Source: a bacterium (GTDB lineage Bacteria; Actinomycetota; Acidimicrobiia; Spongiisociales; Spongiisociaceae). From it: 32,585 nucleotides of DNA. The notes under the pieces were generated by a model, which made no database searches, was not told the origin of the DNA, and was given only the letters and a program-made list of their open reading frames with translations. The position numbers were made by a program, and so were the translations under genes. The stretch is from contig JAPPGU010000037.1 in the NCBI GenBank assembly GCA_028821265.1, positions 1 to 32,585 on the forward strand, in the 5' to 3' direction. Positions 6,991-15,200 of the stretch are shown here, piece by piece (the stretch's first letter is position 1; the number at the start of each line of letters is the position of its first letter).

Positions 6991-7685
6991 TCGTTATGAA
7001 ACAATTCCGGGTACTCGCCGCTGGCGGATATACCATCGACTTCAGCGGCGTGTTCGATCTTGCGCCGTTTCTCGCCAGCGGGATCAAGATAACGCTGCTA
7101 GTAGCGGCAGGTTCGTTTACATTGGCCGTCGCAATAGGAATCTTCGTTGCTGTGGCCCGCATCGCGGGTCCGAGACCTGTCGACCAGTTCCTCACTCTCT
7201 ATGTCGACATCGGAAGAAGTGTGCCCGATATCGTCATAATCTTTCTTACTTTCTTCTTGCTCCCCGTTGTGATCGGGAGGAACGTCGGCCCTGTGCAAGC
7301 TGGGATTGTGGCCCTCGGGTTCTCGACTGGTGCTGCTTTCTCGGAGCTATTTCGGGGAGCGATTTACAGTCTCGACACGGGGCAATGGCTGGCCGGCCGG
7401 GCCATTGGCATGTCCACCCCACAGCTCTATCGCAGAGTGATCCTTCCACAGGCGATAGTGAGGATGCTCCCGCCGTTGGGGAGCCAGACCATCAGCCTAA
7501 TGAAGGCGACTGCACTCGTATCCCTGATCGGCGTTGCCGATCTGATGTGGCAGGGGGAAGCGGTGGTAATGTGGACGTCTAGAAGGTTAGAGACTTACAC
7601 CGTAATTGCACTTCTCTACTTCCTACTGACTACTCCGATCGCAGTCTTGTTCAACATCACCTATAATAAGCTCAGGGTCAAGTAA
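6987..7685 (+). CDS. Amino-acid ABC transporter permease (HisM/GlnP type), first
   Basis: This 232-aa inner-membrane protein has about five hydrophobic segments and the cytoplasmic EAA loop ATPase-docking motif (AGRAIGMSTPQLYRRVILPQA, centred near residue 150). It matches the His/Glu/Gln TM family of polar amino-acid permeases. ATG 6987 overlaps the upstream stop by 4 bp; an open extension back to 6933 lies inside the previous gene and adds no hydrophobic segment. The second permease begins only 3 nt after this stop. The two permeases probably form a heterodimer with the ATPase encoded at 8351. Confidence 0.9.
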   Translation: MIVMKQFRVLAAGGYTIDFSGVFDLAPFLASGIKITLLVAAGSFTLAVAIGIFVAVARIAGPRPVDQFLTLYVDIGRSVPDIVIIFLTFFLLPVVIGRNVGPVQAGIVALGFSTGAAFSELFRGAIYSLDTGQWLAGRAIGMSTPQLYRRVILPQAIVRMLPPLGSQTISLMKATALVSLIGVADLMWQGEAVVMWTSRRLETYTVIALLYFLLTTPIAVLFNITYNKLRVK

Positions 7686-7688
7686 GCG

Positions 7689-8354
7689 ATGGGATACAAC
7701 TGGCAATGGGATATAGCCCTCGAATGGATACCGTGGGTCTTGGTGGGGATCGGCAACACGATTCTCTTGGCTATTACATCGATGGTCACAGGCCTCGCCC
7801 TTGGAGTCATGGTTGCAATGGCTCGCATCAGTGGACCAACGTGGCTGCGGAGATTAACACTGGTGTATACAGAATTCTTCCGCAACACGCCGTTCCTTAT
7901 CCAACTCGTCTGGGTGTTCTATGCGATCCCCATAATAACCGGCAACATCACCCCTGCGGCTTTCCTTGCAGCCTGGGTGGCACTGTCGCTCAACCTCGGT
8001 GCCTTCCTTGGAGAGGTTCTGCGAGCCGGCGTTGCCGCTGTGGATAAGGGCCAATGGGATGCCGGGCGGGCGCTTGGCATGTCGCAAAGGCAAGTGTACA
8101 GAAGGATCGTTCTCCCAATCGCCACTATATATGTTATTCCACCAATCGCTACCTTTTGGGTGTCGACCTTCCGTGAGACGTCACTCGCCTCTGTGATATC
8201 GGTCACCGAGCTTTTCTTTAGAGCAAGGTGGGCGGCGACCATTACCTTCCAGTTCCTCGAGTTGTACATAATTGTCGGTGTCATCTATTTTCTCGCTACA
8301 TATCCCCAGGCGCGTGCGGTCGACTTCATCCACCGCAGAGTGAGGTTGCATTGA
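7689..8354 (+). CDS. Amino-acid ABC transporter permease (HisM/GlnP type), second
   Basis: The protein has 221 aa and is a paralogue of the preceding permease. It carries hydrophobic segments at about 16-40, 55-80 and 90-110 and near the C-terminus. The EAA loop reads KGQWDAGRALGMSQRQVYRR (about 117-136). EFFRNTPFLIQLVW (about 62-75) is the well-known polar-amino-acid permease motif. It lies 3 nt after the first permease, and its stop overlaps the TTG start of the ATPase (TTGA). It should pair with the first permease in the membrane. Confidence 0.92.
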   Translation: MGYNWQWDIALEWIPWVLVGIGNTILLAITSMVTGLALGVMVAMARISGPTWLRRLTLVYTEFFRNTPFLIQLVWVFYAIPIITGNITPAAFLAAWVALSLNLGAFLGEVLRAGVAAVDKGQWDAGRALGMSQRQVYRRIVLPIATIYVIPPIATFWVSTFRETSLASVISVTELFFRARWAATITFQFLELYIIVGVIYFLATYPQARAVDFIHRRVRLH

Positions 8355-9115
8355 CGGAATCAGCACTCAGTGACACGAACCTCTTGGTAGAAGCTGTCAA
8401 TGTCCGTAAGAACTACGGAGATGTTGAGGTCCTCCGGGGGGTTAACCTCGGCGTCAGTAAGGGAGAAGTTGTTGTGATTATGGGTCCGAGTGGGTCAGGA
8501 AAGAGTACGTTCCTCCGTTGCGTCATCCGCCTCGAAGAGATTCAGGGGGGGAAGATCTCAGTCCTTGGCAAGGACGTCAACGACAAATCGACTGACATCG
8601 CCTCTCTGCGCTCGAAGTGCGGGATGGTCTTTCAGCAATTCAATCTCTTCCCGCACCGGACCGCCCTTGAGAACGTAATGGAGGGCCTCACTACGGTCAG
8701 AGGGATGGGGCGCAAGGCGGCGCGAGAACGGGCAGCCTTTGAGCTAGCGAATGTCGGCCTCTCGGCAGTGGCGGACCAACGACCCGGCCAACTGTCCGGA
8801 GGGCAGGCGCAACGGGTGGCCATAGCCCGAGCTCTTGTTATGGACCCGGCCGTTTTGTTGTTCGACGAGCCCACATCGGCGTTGGATCCTGAACTGGTGA
8901 GCGACGTCCTCCAAGTGATGAAGCAACTAGCCGATGGAGGGATGACCATGATCGTTGTCTCCCACGAGATGGGGTTCGCTCGGCGAGCCGCAGACCGTGT
9001 CTATATGTTTGATGAGGGTGTAGTAGTCGAAACGGGTCCACCGGACGAGATGTTTACGAACCCTATTCACGAGCGAACGAAGGGGTTCTTGAACCAGCTC
9101 AGTTGGGGTTCTTGA
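8351..9115 (+). CDS. Amino-acid ABC transporter ATP-binding protein (GlnQ type), C-terminally truncated
   Basis: The 254-aa ATPase energises the two permeases. It has Walker A GPSGSGKST (45-53), Q-loop VFQQFNLFPH (93-102), signature LSGGQAQR (148-155), Walker B VLLFDEPTSALDP (168-180) and the H-loop SHEMGFAR. TTG 8351 overlaps the permease stop by 4 bp; the longer open frame to 8228 is inside the permease gene. A perfect 23-bp tandem duplication spans the stop (9084-9106 and 9107-9129) and shifts frame, ending the protein at SW-GS. Reading only one copy would extend it by about 13 residues (HDDPGPQSNDSSA) to a stop at 9169-9171, 10 nt before the next gene. The lost tail is outside the conserved ATPase core. 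Confidence 0.92.
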   Translation: MTESALSDTNLLVEAVNVRKNYGDVEVLRGVNLGVSKGEVVVIMGPSGSGKSTFLRCVIRLEEIQGGKISVLGKDVNDKSTDIASLRSKCGMVFQQFNLFPHRTALENVMEGLTTVRGMGRKAARERAAFELANVGLSAVADQRPGQLSGGQAQRVAIARALVMDPAVLLFDEPTSALDPELVSDVLQVMKQLADGGMTMIVVSHEMGFARRAADRVYMFDEGVVVETGPPDEMFTNPIHERTKGFLNQLSWGS

Positions 9116-9129
9116 ACCAGCTCAGTTGG
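9084..9129 (+). repeat. Perfect 23-bp tandem duplication over the ATPase stop codon
   Basis: Two identical 23-bp copies, each beginning GGTTCTTGAACC and ending CAGTTGG, lie back to back. Since 23 is not a multiple of three, the second copy is read in another frame and supplies the TGA at 9113-9115. The perfect identity suggests a recent slippage event. Confidence 0.93.
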
Positions 9130-9181
9130 CACGACGACCCAGGTCCTCAATCAAACGACTCTAGCGCATAGAAGGGCACCA

Positions 9182-9940
9182 ATGAGCACCACAAGGATCA
9201 ATCCTGGCTGGCGGGCACGAATCGGCGTCCTTTGGCCGGAAACTGGAAATACCGACGACGAGCTTTGGGGTTTTGTCCCTAGTGGCGTTGCAGTTCACGT
9301 GGCGCGGACACTCGCTGACGGGCCAGCGTCTGTGGAAGTCCTCAAAGCTATGGCGGTCAGTGAGAACACCGAGCGACTCGCCGAGGGCTTGGGAAAGATT
9401 GACGTCGACGTCGTTACATACGCATGCACGGCCGCGGGGTTTATCCGCGGCCATGGCGGTGATGCCGAACTGAATTCGAGGTTGTCGGACGCGGCTGGGG
9501 GGATCCCAGCGTCTAACGCAGCCACCGCAACAGTTAATGCTTTGAATTCGCTCTCCCTTGAGAGGATCTCGATAGCGTCTCCCTACATAGGCGAGATAGA
9601 CGTTTTGCTCTCCGAGTTTCTTGACGCGAGTGGCTTCAAGATCATTCGGCAGCAAAACCTCGGAATTCGTGGGCCTGACCTCGGCCACATTTCCCTCGAA
9701 GAGGCCGCCCGCTTGGTGCGCCAGGTCAATTCCAAGGACTGTGACGGGGTGTATGTGGCTTGCACTGGGATTCGGAGCTTGCCGATCATCGATGCGTTGG
9801 AAGAGGACCTCGGAAAACCCGTCGTCTCAGCCCTCCAGGCGACGATGTGGGAGGCCCTGCATCTCAGCGGGGTCCAGCCGAACGTCAACGGCCTGGGGCG
9901 CCTATTCGCCAGTCCATATGTCGACGGAGGTCGTACATGA
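9182..9940 (+). CDS. Asp/Glu racemase superfamily protein (maleate isomerase / arylmalonate decarboxylase-like)
   Basis: The 252-aa protein has the two-cysteine layout of the Asp/Glu/hydantoin racemase superfamily. Cys82 lies in TYACTAAGF and Cys194 in VACTGIRSL, with the GIPASNAATATVNAL segment (107-121) as in maleate cis-trans isomerases and arylmalonate decarboxylases. Such enzymes isomerise, racemise or decarboxylate small carboxylates using the Cys pair. The protein is cytosolic, with no signal. GAAGGG lies 6 nt before ATG 9182. Its stop overlaps the threonine-aldolase start (ATGA), so the two products are coupled. It follows the importer directly, which suggests action on the imported compound. 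The exact reaction cannot be told from sequence. Confidence 0.8.
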   Translation: MSTTRINPGWRARIGVLWPETGNTDDELWGFVPSGVAVHVARTLADGPASVEVLKAMAVSENTERLAEGLGKIDVDVVTYACTAAGFIRGHGGDAELNSRLSDAAGGIPASNAATATVNALNSLSLERISIASPYIGEIDVLLSEFLDASGFKIIRQQNLGIRGPDLGHISLEEAARLVRQVNSKDCDGVYVACTGIRSLPIIDALEEDLGKPVVSALQATMWEALHLSGVQPNVNGLGRLFASPYVDGGRT

Positions 9941-11031
9941 GCGGGCGGTTTGTTGATCTTCGTAGTGACACGCTGTCGCTACCCACGGAAGCCATGCGGA
10001 CTGCCATTGCTGATGCTCCGCTGGGCGACGATCAGTACGGGGAGGATCGGCTGACCATCGAGTTCGAGCAGAAAGCGGCAGAACTCGTTGGTAAGGAGGC
10101 GGCGCTGCTCGTCCTCAGCGGGACGATGGGCAACCTCGTTGCCGCGATGACCCATTCCAGGCCAGGCCAAGAAGTCATCGTCGGCGACGATACTCATTTC
10201 TACAACGCCGAAGTTGCAGGCTATGCGCGGGTTGCAGGACTCGCCTGCCGCCCACTCCCGAGCGGGCCACAGGGCTTGGACCCCGCTGCGGTGGAAGCCG
10301 CGATCAGACCAGGATCAAGCACGCATCGCCCCACCACCGGCTTGATCATTGTCGAGAACACCAACAACCGCGGTGGAGGCACCGTGGTCACTCTTGAGCG
10401 AATGCAACAACTGAGCGACGTCGCGGCAAGGCATGCCGTTCCGGTCCACATCGACGGAGCTCGAATCTTCGAAGCAGCTGTTGCGCGTGGTGTTGGTCCA
10501 GATGATTTGTGCATGTGGGGAGACTCCGTGACGTTCTGCTTAACCAAGGGTTTGTCGGCTCCGCTGGGAGCGGCCCTCGCTGGCTCTGGTGACTTCATCG
10601 CGGCAGCTCGAAGGAACCGACAGATGATTGGCGGTGGAATGCGCCAGTCTGGCATTATCGCCGCTGCAGGTTTGGTCGCACTCGATTCGATGGTGGATCG
10701 TCTCGCGGTCGATGCCAGGCATGCACGTACGCTCGCGGAAGGCATAGCGAGCGTTGAGGGCTTGACGGTCGACTTGGAGCGGGTACAGACCAACATGGTC
10801 TATGTCGACGTGTCCGGAACAGGATTCAGTGCCGAAACTGTCCTGCAGTCACTGCGCGAATTGAACGTGATGGCACTCTCGACGGCTCCTTACACGATCA
10901 GGCTCTGTACGTATCAGGGGATCGATGAAGCTGATATTGGATACGCAGTAAGCGCTTTCAGGGAAATTGCTGCTCGTGGTTTTCGGCCGGACGGTATCAA
11001 CGAGAGGAACCAGATTCACACCTACACCTAG
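9937..11031 (+). CDS. Low-specificity threonine aldolase / beta-eliminating lyase family
   Basis: This 364-aa PLP enzyme of the threonine aldolase family would cleave beta-hydroxy amino acids to glycine and an aldehyde. Motifs are VDLRSDTLSLPTEAM (6-20), GDDQYGED (30-37), SGTMGN (61-66), HIDGAR with D173 holding the PLP ring nitrogen, and the Schiff-base Lys204 in CLTKGLSAPLG. Length and order match the family. ATG 9937 overlaps the previous stop by 4 bp and gives the canonical N-terminus; the frame is open back to 9760 inside the racemase gene. A related lyase activity is possible because the family also includes allo-threonine and phenylserine aldolases. Confidence 0.9.
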   Translation: MSGRFVDLRSDTLSLPTEAMRTAIADAPLGDDQYGEDRLTIEFEQKAAELVGKEAALLVLSGTMGNLVAAMTHSRPGQEVIVGDDTHFYNAEVAGYARVAGLACRPLPSGPQGLDPAAVEAAIRPGSSTHRPTTGLIIVENTNNRGGGTVVTLERMQQLSDVAARHAVPVHIDGARIFEAAVARGVGPDDLCMWGDSVTFCLTKGLSAPLGAALAGSGDFIAAARRNRQMIGGGMRQSGIIAAAGLVALDSMVDRLAVDARHARTLAEGIASVEGLTVDLERVQTNMVYVDVSGTGFSAETVLQSLRELNVMALSTAPYTIRLCTYQGIDEADIGYAVSAFREIAARGFRPDGINERNQIHTYT

Positions 11032-11094
11032 CCTTGGCGGGCGCCATGGGATCACTATGTACTACGCGAAACAATGAAGGGAGTGAAGAGAGTA

Positions 11095-12285
11095 ATGACA
11101 GACAAGGAAATTGTCGTTTTTTGGCGACATCTCGATATCCCAAACGACCCAGTGTTCTGGGGAATGGTTCGAGATTTTAACAACATCAACCCTGATCTCC
11201 ACGTCGAGATGGTTGAGGTCCCCTGGAACCGAGAGCACGAAATGCTCGTCGAAGCGGCAGAGAGTGGTAATCCACCAGACTGCTCGGATGTCCCCGAGTA
11301 CTGGCTAGGAGAGTTCGTGGCCAAGGACATGCTCGAGCCTCTGGATCCCTTTATCGCAGACTGGGCGGCGGCCGAGGATTTTGTCGACGGATACTGGGGA
11401 GAGATGGGCGGCGCGCCAGACTCGCCACACTTTGTTGTGGGCGGCGGGCGAGGCGTTGATATCTTGTATTACCGAACCGACATCTTCGATTCCCTGGGAC
11501 TGACTCCTCCGACCACACTCGATGAGTTCTTGGACGCCGCCCTTGCTCTCACCCATGCCCCAGAGCGCTACGGGTTTGGCATGAGGGGCTCCCGAGTAGG
11601 CCATCGGTTCTGGGGCGACCTGACCCGTGCGCATGGACTTCAGTTCAATGATGATGAAGGGAATATCACACTGAATACGCCTGAGGCCATCGAGGCTAAT
11701 CAGTGGTTTATCGACCTCTATTCCCGACACCGGGTCACACCACCGAGTGCTATTACCGATAGCTTCGGCGAACACGTCGAGCAAATTGCCACGGGGAAGA
11801 TCGCGATGGTAGCCCACACGATTCATCTGCAGGCAATCCTCCGCGAGGAGCTTGGCGATAAGATCGGCGCCGTGCCGATGCCGTCCGGGCCCGGGGGCTC
11901 TTGGACGACCTTCTACCCTCAGAATCACGCCATATACAAGGGAGCATCCAACAAGGAGGGGGCTTGGCGGTTCATCTCGTGGCTAGCCGAAGCGCCACAA
12001 GTCGAAAGATGGTGCAAGAATCCTAGGCGCCCGATGCTTCCCAACGTCAAGTCACTAATGAACGATCCCTTTTATCGGAGTGACCCGATATTTGAGGTAT
12101 CTATCAATTCGCTCCCGAATCGGGGAGCAGACCCATGGCTTCATCCCGGATTCGGCGAATTCGTTGAGAGCGCCTGGCCTACCACCATGCAAAGGGCCCT
12201 TCGGGGGGACGTCAGCTCGCAGGAGATGATGGAGAGCTTGCAGGCACACTTTGATGCCGCATTGACAGCCACGACGAGTCTCTAG
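11095..12285 (+). CDS. SBP_bac_1-type solute-binding protein lacking a signal peptide
   Basis: About 396 aa with the family-1 extracellular binding fold: EIVVFWRHLDIPNDP at the start, LVEAAESGNPPDC, LEPLDPFIADW, GVDILYYRTDIFDSLGLTPPTTLDEF (a hallmark of sugar-type binding proteins) and a helical C-terminus. Family members are normally exported, but no hydrophobic leader or lipobox exists. The frame upstream (codons from 11032) contains only polar residues after the previous stop. ATG 11095 follows a purine-rich stretch; ATG 11074 adds seven basic or neutral residues and does not create a leader. No family-1 permease genes lie nearby. It may be a cytosolic binding or chaperone-like protein, or it may have lost its leader. 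Confidence 0.75.
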   Translation: MTDKEIVVFWRHLDIPNDPVFWGMVRDFNNINPDLHVEMVEVPWNREHEMLVEAAESGNPPDCSDVPEYWLGEFVAKDMLEPLDPFIADWAAAEDFVDGYWGEMGGAPDSPHFVVGGGRGVDILYYRTDIFDSLGLTPPTTLDEFLDAALALTHAPERYGFGMRGSRVGHRFWGDLTRAHGLQFNDDEGNITLNTPEAIEANQWFIDLYSRHRVTPPSAITDSFGEHVEQIATGKIAMVAHTIHLQAILREELGDKIGAVPMPSGPGGSWTTFYPQNHAIYKGASNKEGAWRFISWLAEAPQVERWCKNPRRPMLPNVKSLMNDPFYRSDPIFEVSINSLPNRGADPWLHPGFGEFVESAWPTTMQRALRGDVSSQEMMESLQAHFDAALTATTSL

Positions 12286-12293
12286 GTCTGCAC

Positions 12294-13922
12294 GTGCCGC
12301 CGAGCGTCGTCGTCACCAAACATCCCCTTGCTACCGAGGTAGGGCTCTCGGTACTTGAGGAGGGGGGCAACGCTTGGGACGCCGTAGTCGCGATCGGCTT
12401 TACTCTCGCCGTCGTACAGCCACATATGTCTGGACTGGGCGGTGGTGCCTTCCAACTCGTCTACAGGGGAAGAGACGGTTCTAGCGGTGTAATCGAATCT
12501 CCTATCACAGCCCCTTCGGGGGCACGAGGAGACATCTACAAGGTGAAGGAGGGCGAGAAAGCCGGCATTTGGGGTTTCCCGGGGGTTGAAGAGAGGGCAA
12601 ATGAAGTCGGCCGGCGGTCGGTGGCGATACCGGGGGTGGTTGCAGGTCTATGCGCTTCACACGAGATCGGTGGTCGGCTTCCGCTTGCAAGTCTCATCGC
12701 ACCCGCGATCAAGTTCGCCGAACAAGGATTCAACCTCGGTTGGAGCGACATGATCTACTTATTCCAGGCGGTTGCTACGGGCATCTTCGACGAAGAAGCC
12801 ATGCGAGTGTTTACCTCGAACTTTGCTGACCTGACACTGGATATCCAAGTCGCGCCGGAGAACCCTAACTGCCTGATTCAATCCGACCTAGCTGGCACGC
12901 TGCGTATGATCGCCAACAACGGTCGCAGCGGGTTTTATGATGGACCTGTGGCCGAGGCTATTGTGGCTGCTACTGGAGGGGACTGGATATCCACCAACGA
13001 TCTTCGGTCATTCGGAGGCCACCACAGCTCCGCGACGATAAGAAAGATCGGCGATTGGGCACTGATCACTGGCCCCGACTTCACCTTGCTTCAGACCCTT
13101 GAGTTGCTGCACGCTAATGAGGTCTACAAGCGCGGACACAATTCAGCAGAGTACGTCGACCTTGCATGCAAATGCATCGGGATTACTCAACATGAATTCC
13201 GGAAGTACCTTGCGTCTCGTGGCGCGCCGGCGACGATCGACGAGATGCTTGACCCCGCGTATCTCAGGCGCCTCTCCGATAGCATTCGGATGCCGCTTCC
13301 CGGGCCGTCAGAGACTTTGCCGTTGGGACATGGTCACACAACGGGTTTTTCAGTTCTTGATTCCGGGGGCACGATTATCACGGTGCTTCAGACACACGGA
13401 TACCTCTTCGGGTCGGGAATCGTCGCTCCTGAAACTGGGGTCTTACTCAACAACCAGATGCTGGGTTTCAATCCGATTCCCGGCACGGCGACTTCCGTAG
13501 CCCCAGGGCAGACGAGGCCGATACCAGGGTGGCCGGTCGTTGGCTACCGGAGCAGCGATGGGGCGTTGTTCGGGATTTCGTGTCCGGGCGGCAATCGAAC
13601 GGTCTCAGCAATGACCCTGGTAGCATTGAACGTCTCCGTGTTTGGGATGGAAATGCGGGAGGCCCTTACGGCACCGCGATTCGACGTCGGTTCGATACCG
13701 GGTTCGCCCAACACCATCCTCATTGACAAGAAACTGATACGCGTCGGGAAAGAGTTGGCCAGACGAGGACGAAATGTAGTCACGGTAGCGCGAGCTGCCG
13801 ACCAGCCCGGCGGATCACCGACTGCGTTCGCCGAACCGGGTGGGCTGAGTTTGATCGGTGGATCTGTCTCAGGTGGGAACGACCCAACCGTGACTGATAC
13901 GTTTCAGTTGAGGAACAGCTGA
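12294..13922 (+). CDS. Gamma-glutamyltransferase family protein, leaderless
   Basis: The 542-aa Ntn hydrolase of the GGT family cleaves or transfers gamma-glutamyl groups. Processing should occur before Thr349 in GHTTGFSVLD; classical enzymes have TTHxSV, and here the His is Gly. Upstream are the VVVTKHPLATEVGLSVLEEG start, GGNAWDA (24-30) and MSGLGGGAFQLV (45-56). Downstream are NNQMLGF and a GGNRTVSAM segment. The usual secretion signal is absent, so it is predicted cytosolic. The start is GTG 12294, 8 nt after the preceding stop, with a weak AGGT. It lies in the same run of genes as the importer, consistent with breakdown of gamma-glutamyl compounds, but substrate specificity is not visible. 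Confidence 0.87.
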   Translation: MPPSVVVTKHPLATEVGLSVLEEGGNAWDAVVAIGFTLAVVQPHMSGLGGGAFQLVYRGRDGSSGVIESPITAPSGARGDIYKVKEGEKAGIWGFPGVEERANEVGRRSVAIPGVVAGLCASHEIGGRLPLASLIAPAIKFAEQGFNLGWSDMIYLFQAVATGIFDEEAMRVFTSNFADLTLDIQVAPENPNCLIQSDLAGTLRMIANNGRSGFYDGPVAEAIVAATGGDWISTNDLRSFGGHHSSATIRKIGDWALITGPDFTLLQTLELLHANEVYKRGHNSAEYVDLACKCIGITQHEFRKYLASRGAPATIDEMLDPAYLRRLSDSIRMPLPGPSETLPLGHGHTTGFSVLDSGGTIITVLQTHGYLFGSGIVAPETGVLLNNQMLGFNPIPGTATSVAPGQTRPIPGWPVVGYRSSDGALFGISCPGGNRTVSAMTLVALNVSVFGMEMREALTAPRFDVGSIPGSPNTILIDKKLIRVGKELARRGRNVVTVARAADQPGGSPTAFAEPGGLSLIGGSVSGGNDPTVTDTFQLRNS

Positions 13923-13930
13923 TCGCCGTT

Positions 13931-15115
13931 ATGTCGAAGTTAGTGGGGCTGAACCTTATAGACCCAATCGATGGATCGGTGCTACCCGATTCTGTGATTG
14001 AGATCGATCATGGAATCGTGAGGTCCCTCGAATCAGGGTTCGGTGAATCGGGGCCTTTTGCCGGAATGTTTGCGATCCCGGGTCTAATAGACGGTCACGT
14101 CCATCTCACCTTGGACGGAGGGTCATCGGTCCGAACCACATTCCAAGAGGCGAGTGACGATGACCTTGTTCGCCTCGCTTTGGGTAACGCACGGACGGCG
14201 GCGAAGGCCGGAGTAACTCTGGTTCGCGACTGTGGCTGGCCAAGGCACCTGAGTCGTGTACTGCTAGAAGCTCTGCGCTCCGATCCGCTGCTGCCCGATG
14301 TGCTGTCGAGCGGTGCTCCGATGACCCGCCTTGGCGGTCATTGTCATTTTTTTGGTGGAGAAGTCGCCGATCCATCAGATGCACTCCGCCTTGTCGATGA
14401 GCTGGCGGACAGCGGTTCCGATTGGCTGAAGGTCATGGTCACTGGAGGCGGCCTCACTCCTGGAACGCGTCCACAGGACGTCGAGTTAAGCCCCGAGATT
14501 CTTGGGGTTGTAATTAACAGAGCTCGGACGATCGGACTTGGCGTAGCAGCACATTGTCATTCCCTCGAGGGACTCCGATATTGCATCGACTTGGGAGTGG
14601 ACACCGTGGAGCACGTAACCATGCTGGATGAGTACGGGAAGCCAGCGCTGGATGTCGCCTTAATCGAGCGCGCCGCCAACAGTGGTGTTGCCTTCGGCCC
14701 CACGGTGTGGGCAGCTTACAAGACTGCAGAGTGGATTCGGAAGAGCGGCCCGATCAACCCTAATGATATCCATGCTCTGGAACGTCTGGATAGTAGGCGT
14801 AGCAACGTTGCAGCCTTCCATGATGTGGGGGTCGCGATGGTTGCAGGTACCGACGCCGGTGCAACAGGTACTGCATTCGACAGTTTAGCGTTCGAACTTC
14901 GATGCTACGTCGACGCGGGCCTCACCCCTCTGGAAGCGATTCAGACAGCTACGACTTCAGCAGCAAACTCTTTGCGCCTCCCCGAGCGCGGGAGGGTGGC
15001 ACCAGGTAAGGTCTCTGACATCGTTGTGCTCAGAGATAACCCACTCGAGGATATTTCGAGAATTGCCAATCCTGTCGCTGTTTTTAGGCGCGGGCAGGAA
15101 GTGAGGTTGGACTGA
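13931..15115 (+). CDS. Amidohydrolase, imidazolonepropionase/prolidase-like
   Basis: The 394-aa amidohydrolase has a complete metal site: DGHVHL (H56, H58), the probable carboxylated Lys167 in DWLKVMVTGGG, AAHCHS (H208/H210), VEHV (H228) and AGTDAG (D308). This pattern belongs to the branch with Xaa-Pro dipeptidases (Sgx9260-like) and imidazolonepropionase-like proteins. The C-terminal beta sandwich closes with GKVSDIVVLRDNPL. It is cytosolic. ATG 13931 is 8 nt after the GGT stop. The neighbouring GGT and amino-acid enzymes favour an N-acyl or dipeptide substrate, but that is inference. Confidence 0.87.
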   Translation: MSKLVGLNLIDPIDGSVLPDSVIEIDHGIVRSLESGFGESGPFAGMFAIPGLIDGHVHLTLDGGSSVRTTFQEASDDDLVRLALGNARTAAKAGVTLVRDCGWPRHLSRVLLEALRSDPLLPDVLSSGAPMTRLGGHCHFFGGEVADPSDALRLVDELADSGSDWLKVMVTGGGLTPGTRPQDVELSPEILGVVINRARTIGLGVAAHCHSLEGLRYCIDLGVDTVEHVTMLDEYGKPALDVALIERAANSGVAFGPTVWAAYKTAEWIRKSGPINPNDIHALERLDSRRSNVAAFHDVGVAMVAGTDAGATGTAFDSLAFELRCYVDAGLTPLEAIQTATTSAANSLRLPERGRVAPGKVSDIVVLRDNPLEDISRIANPVAVFRRGQEVRLD

Positions 15116-15200
15116 TGAGAAGGTACCATTCGTATCGGTCTTTCGATGTCAGGGCGTTGTCAGGAGTGCAGCCAACCCGCCACGAGCTCGAGATAACGCG

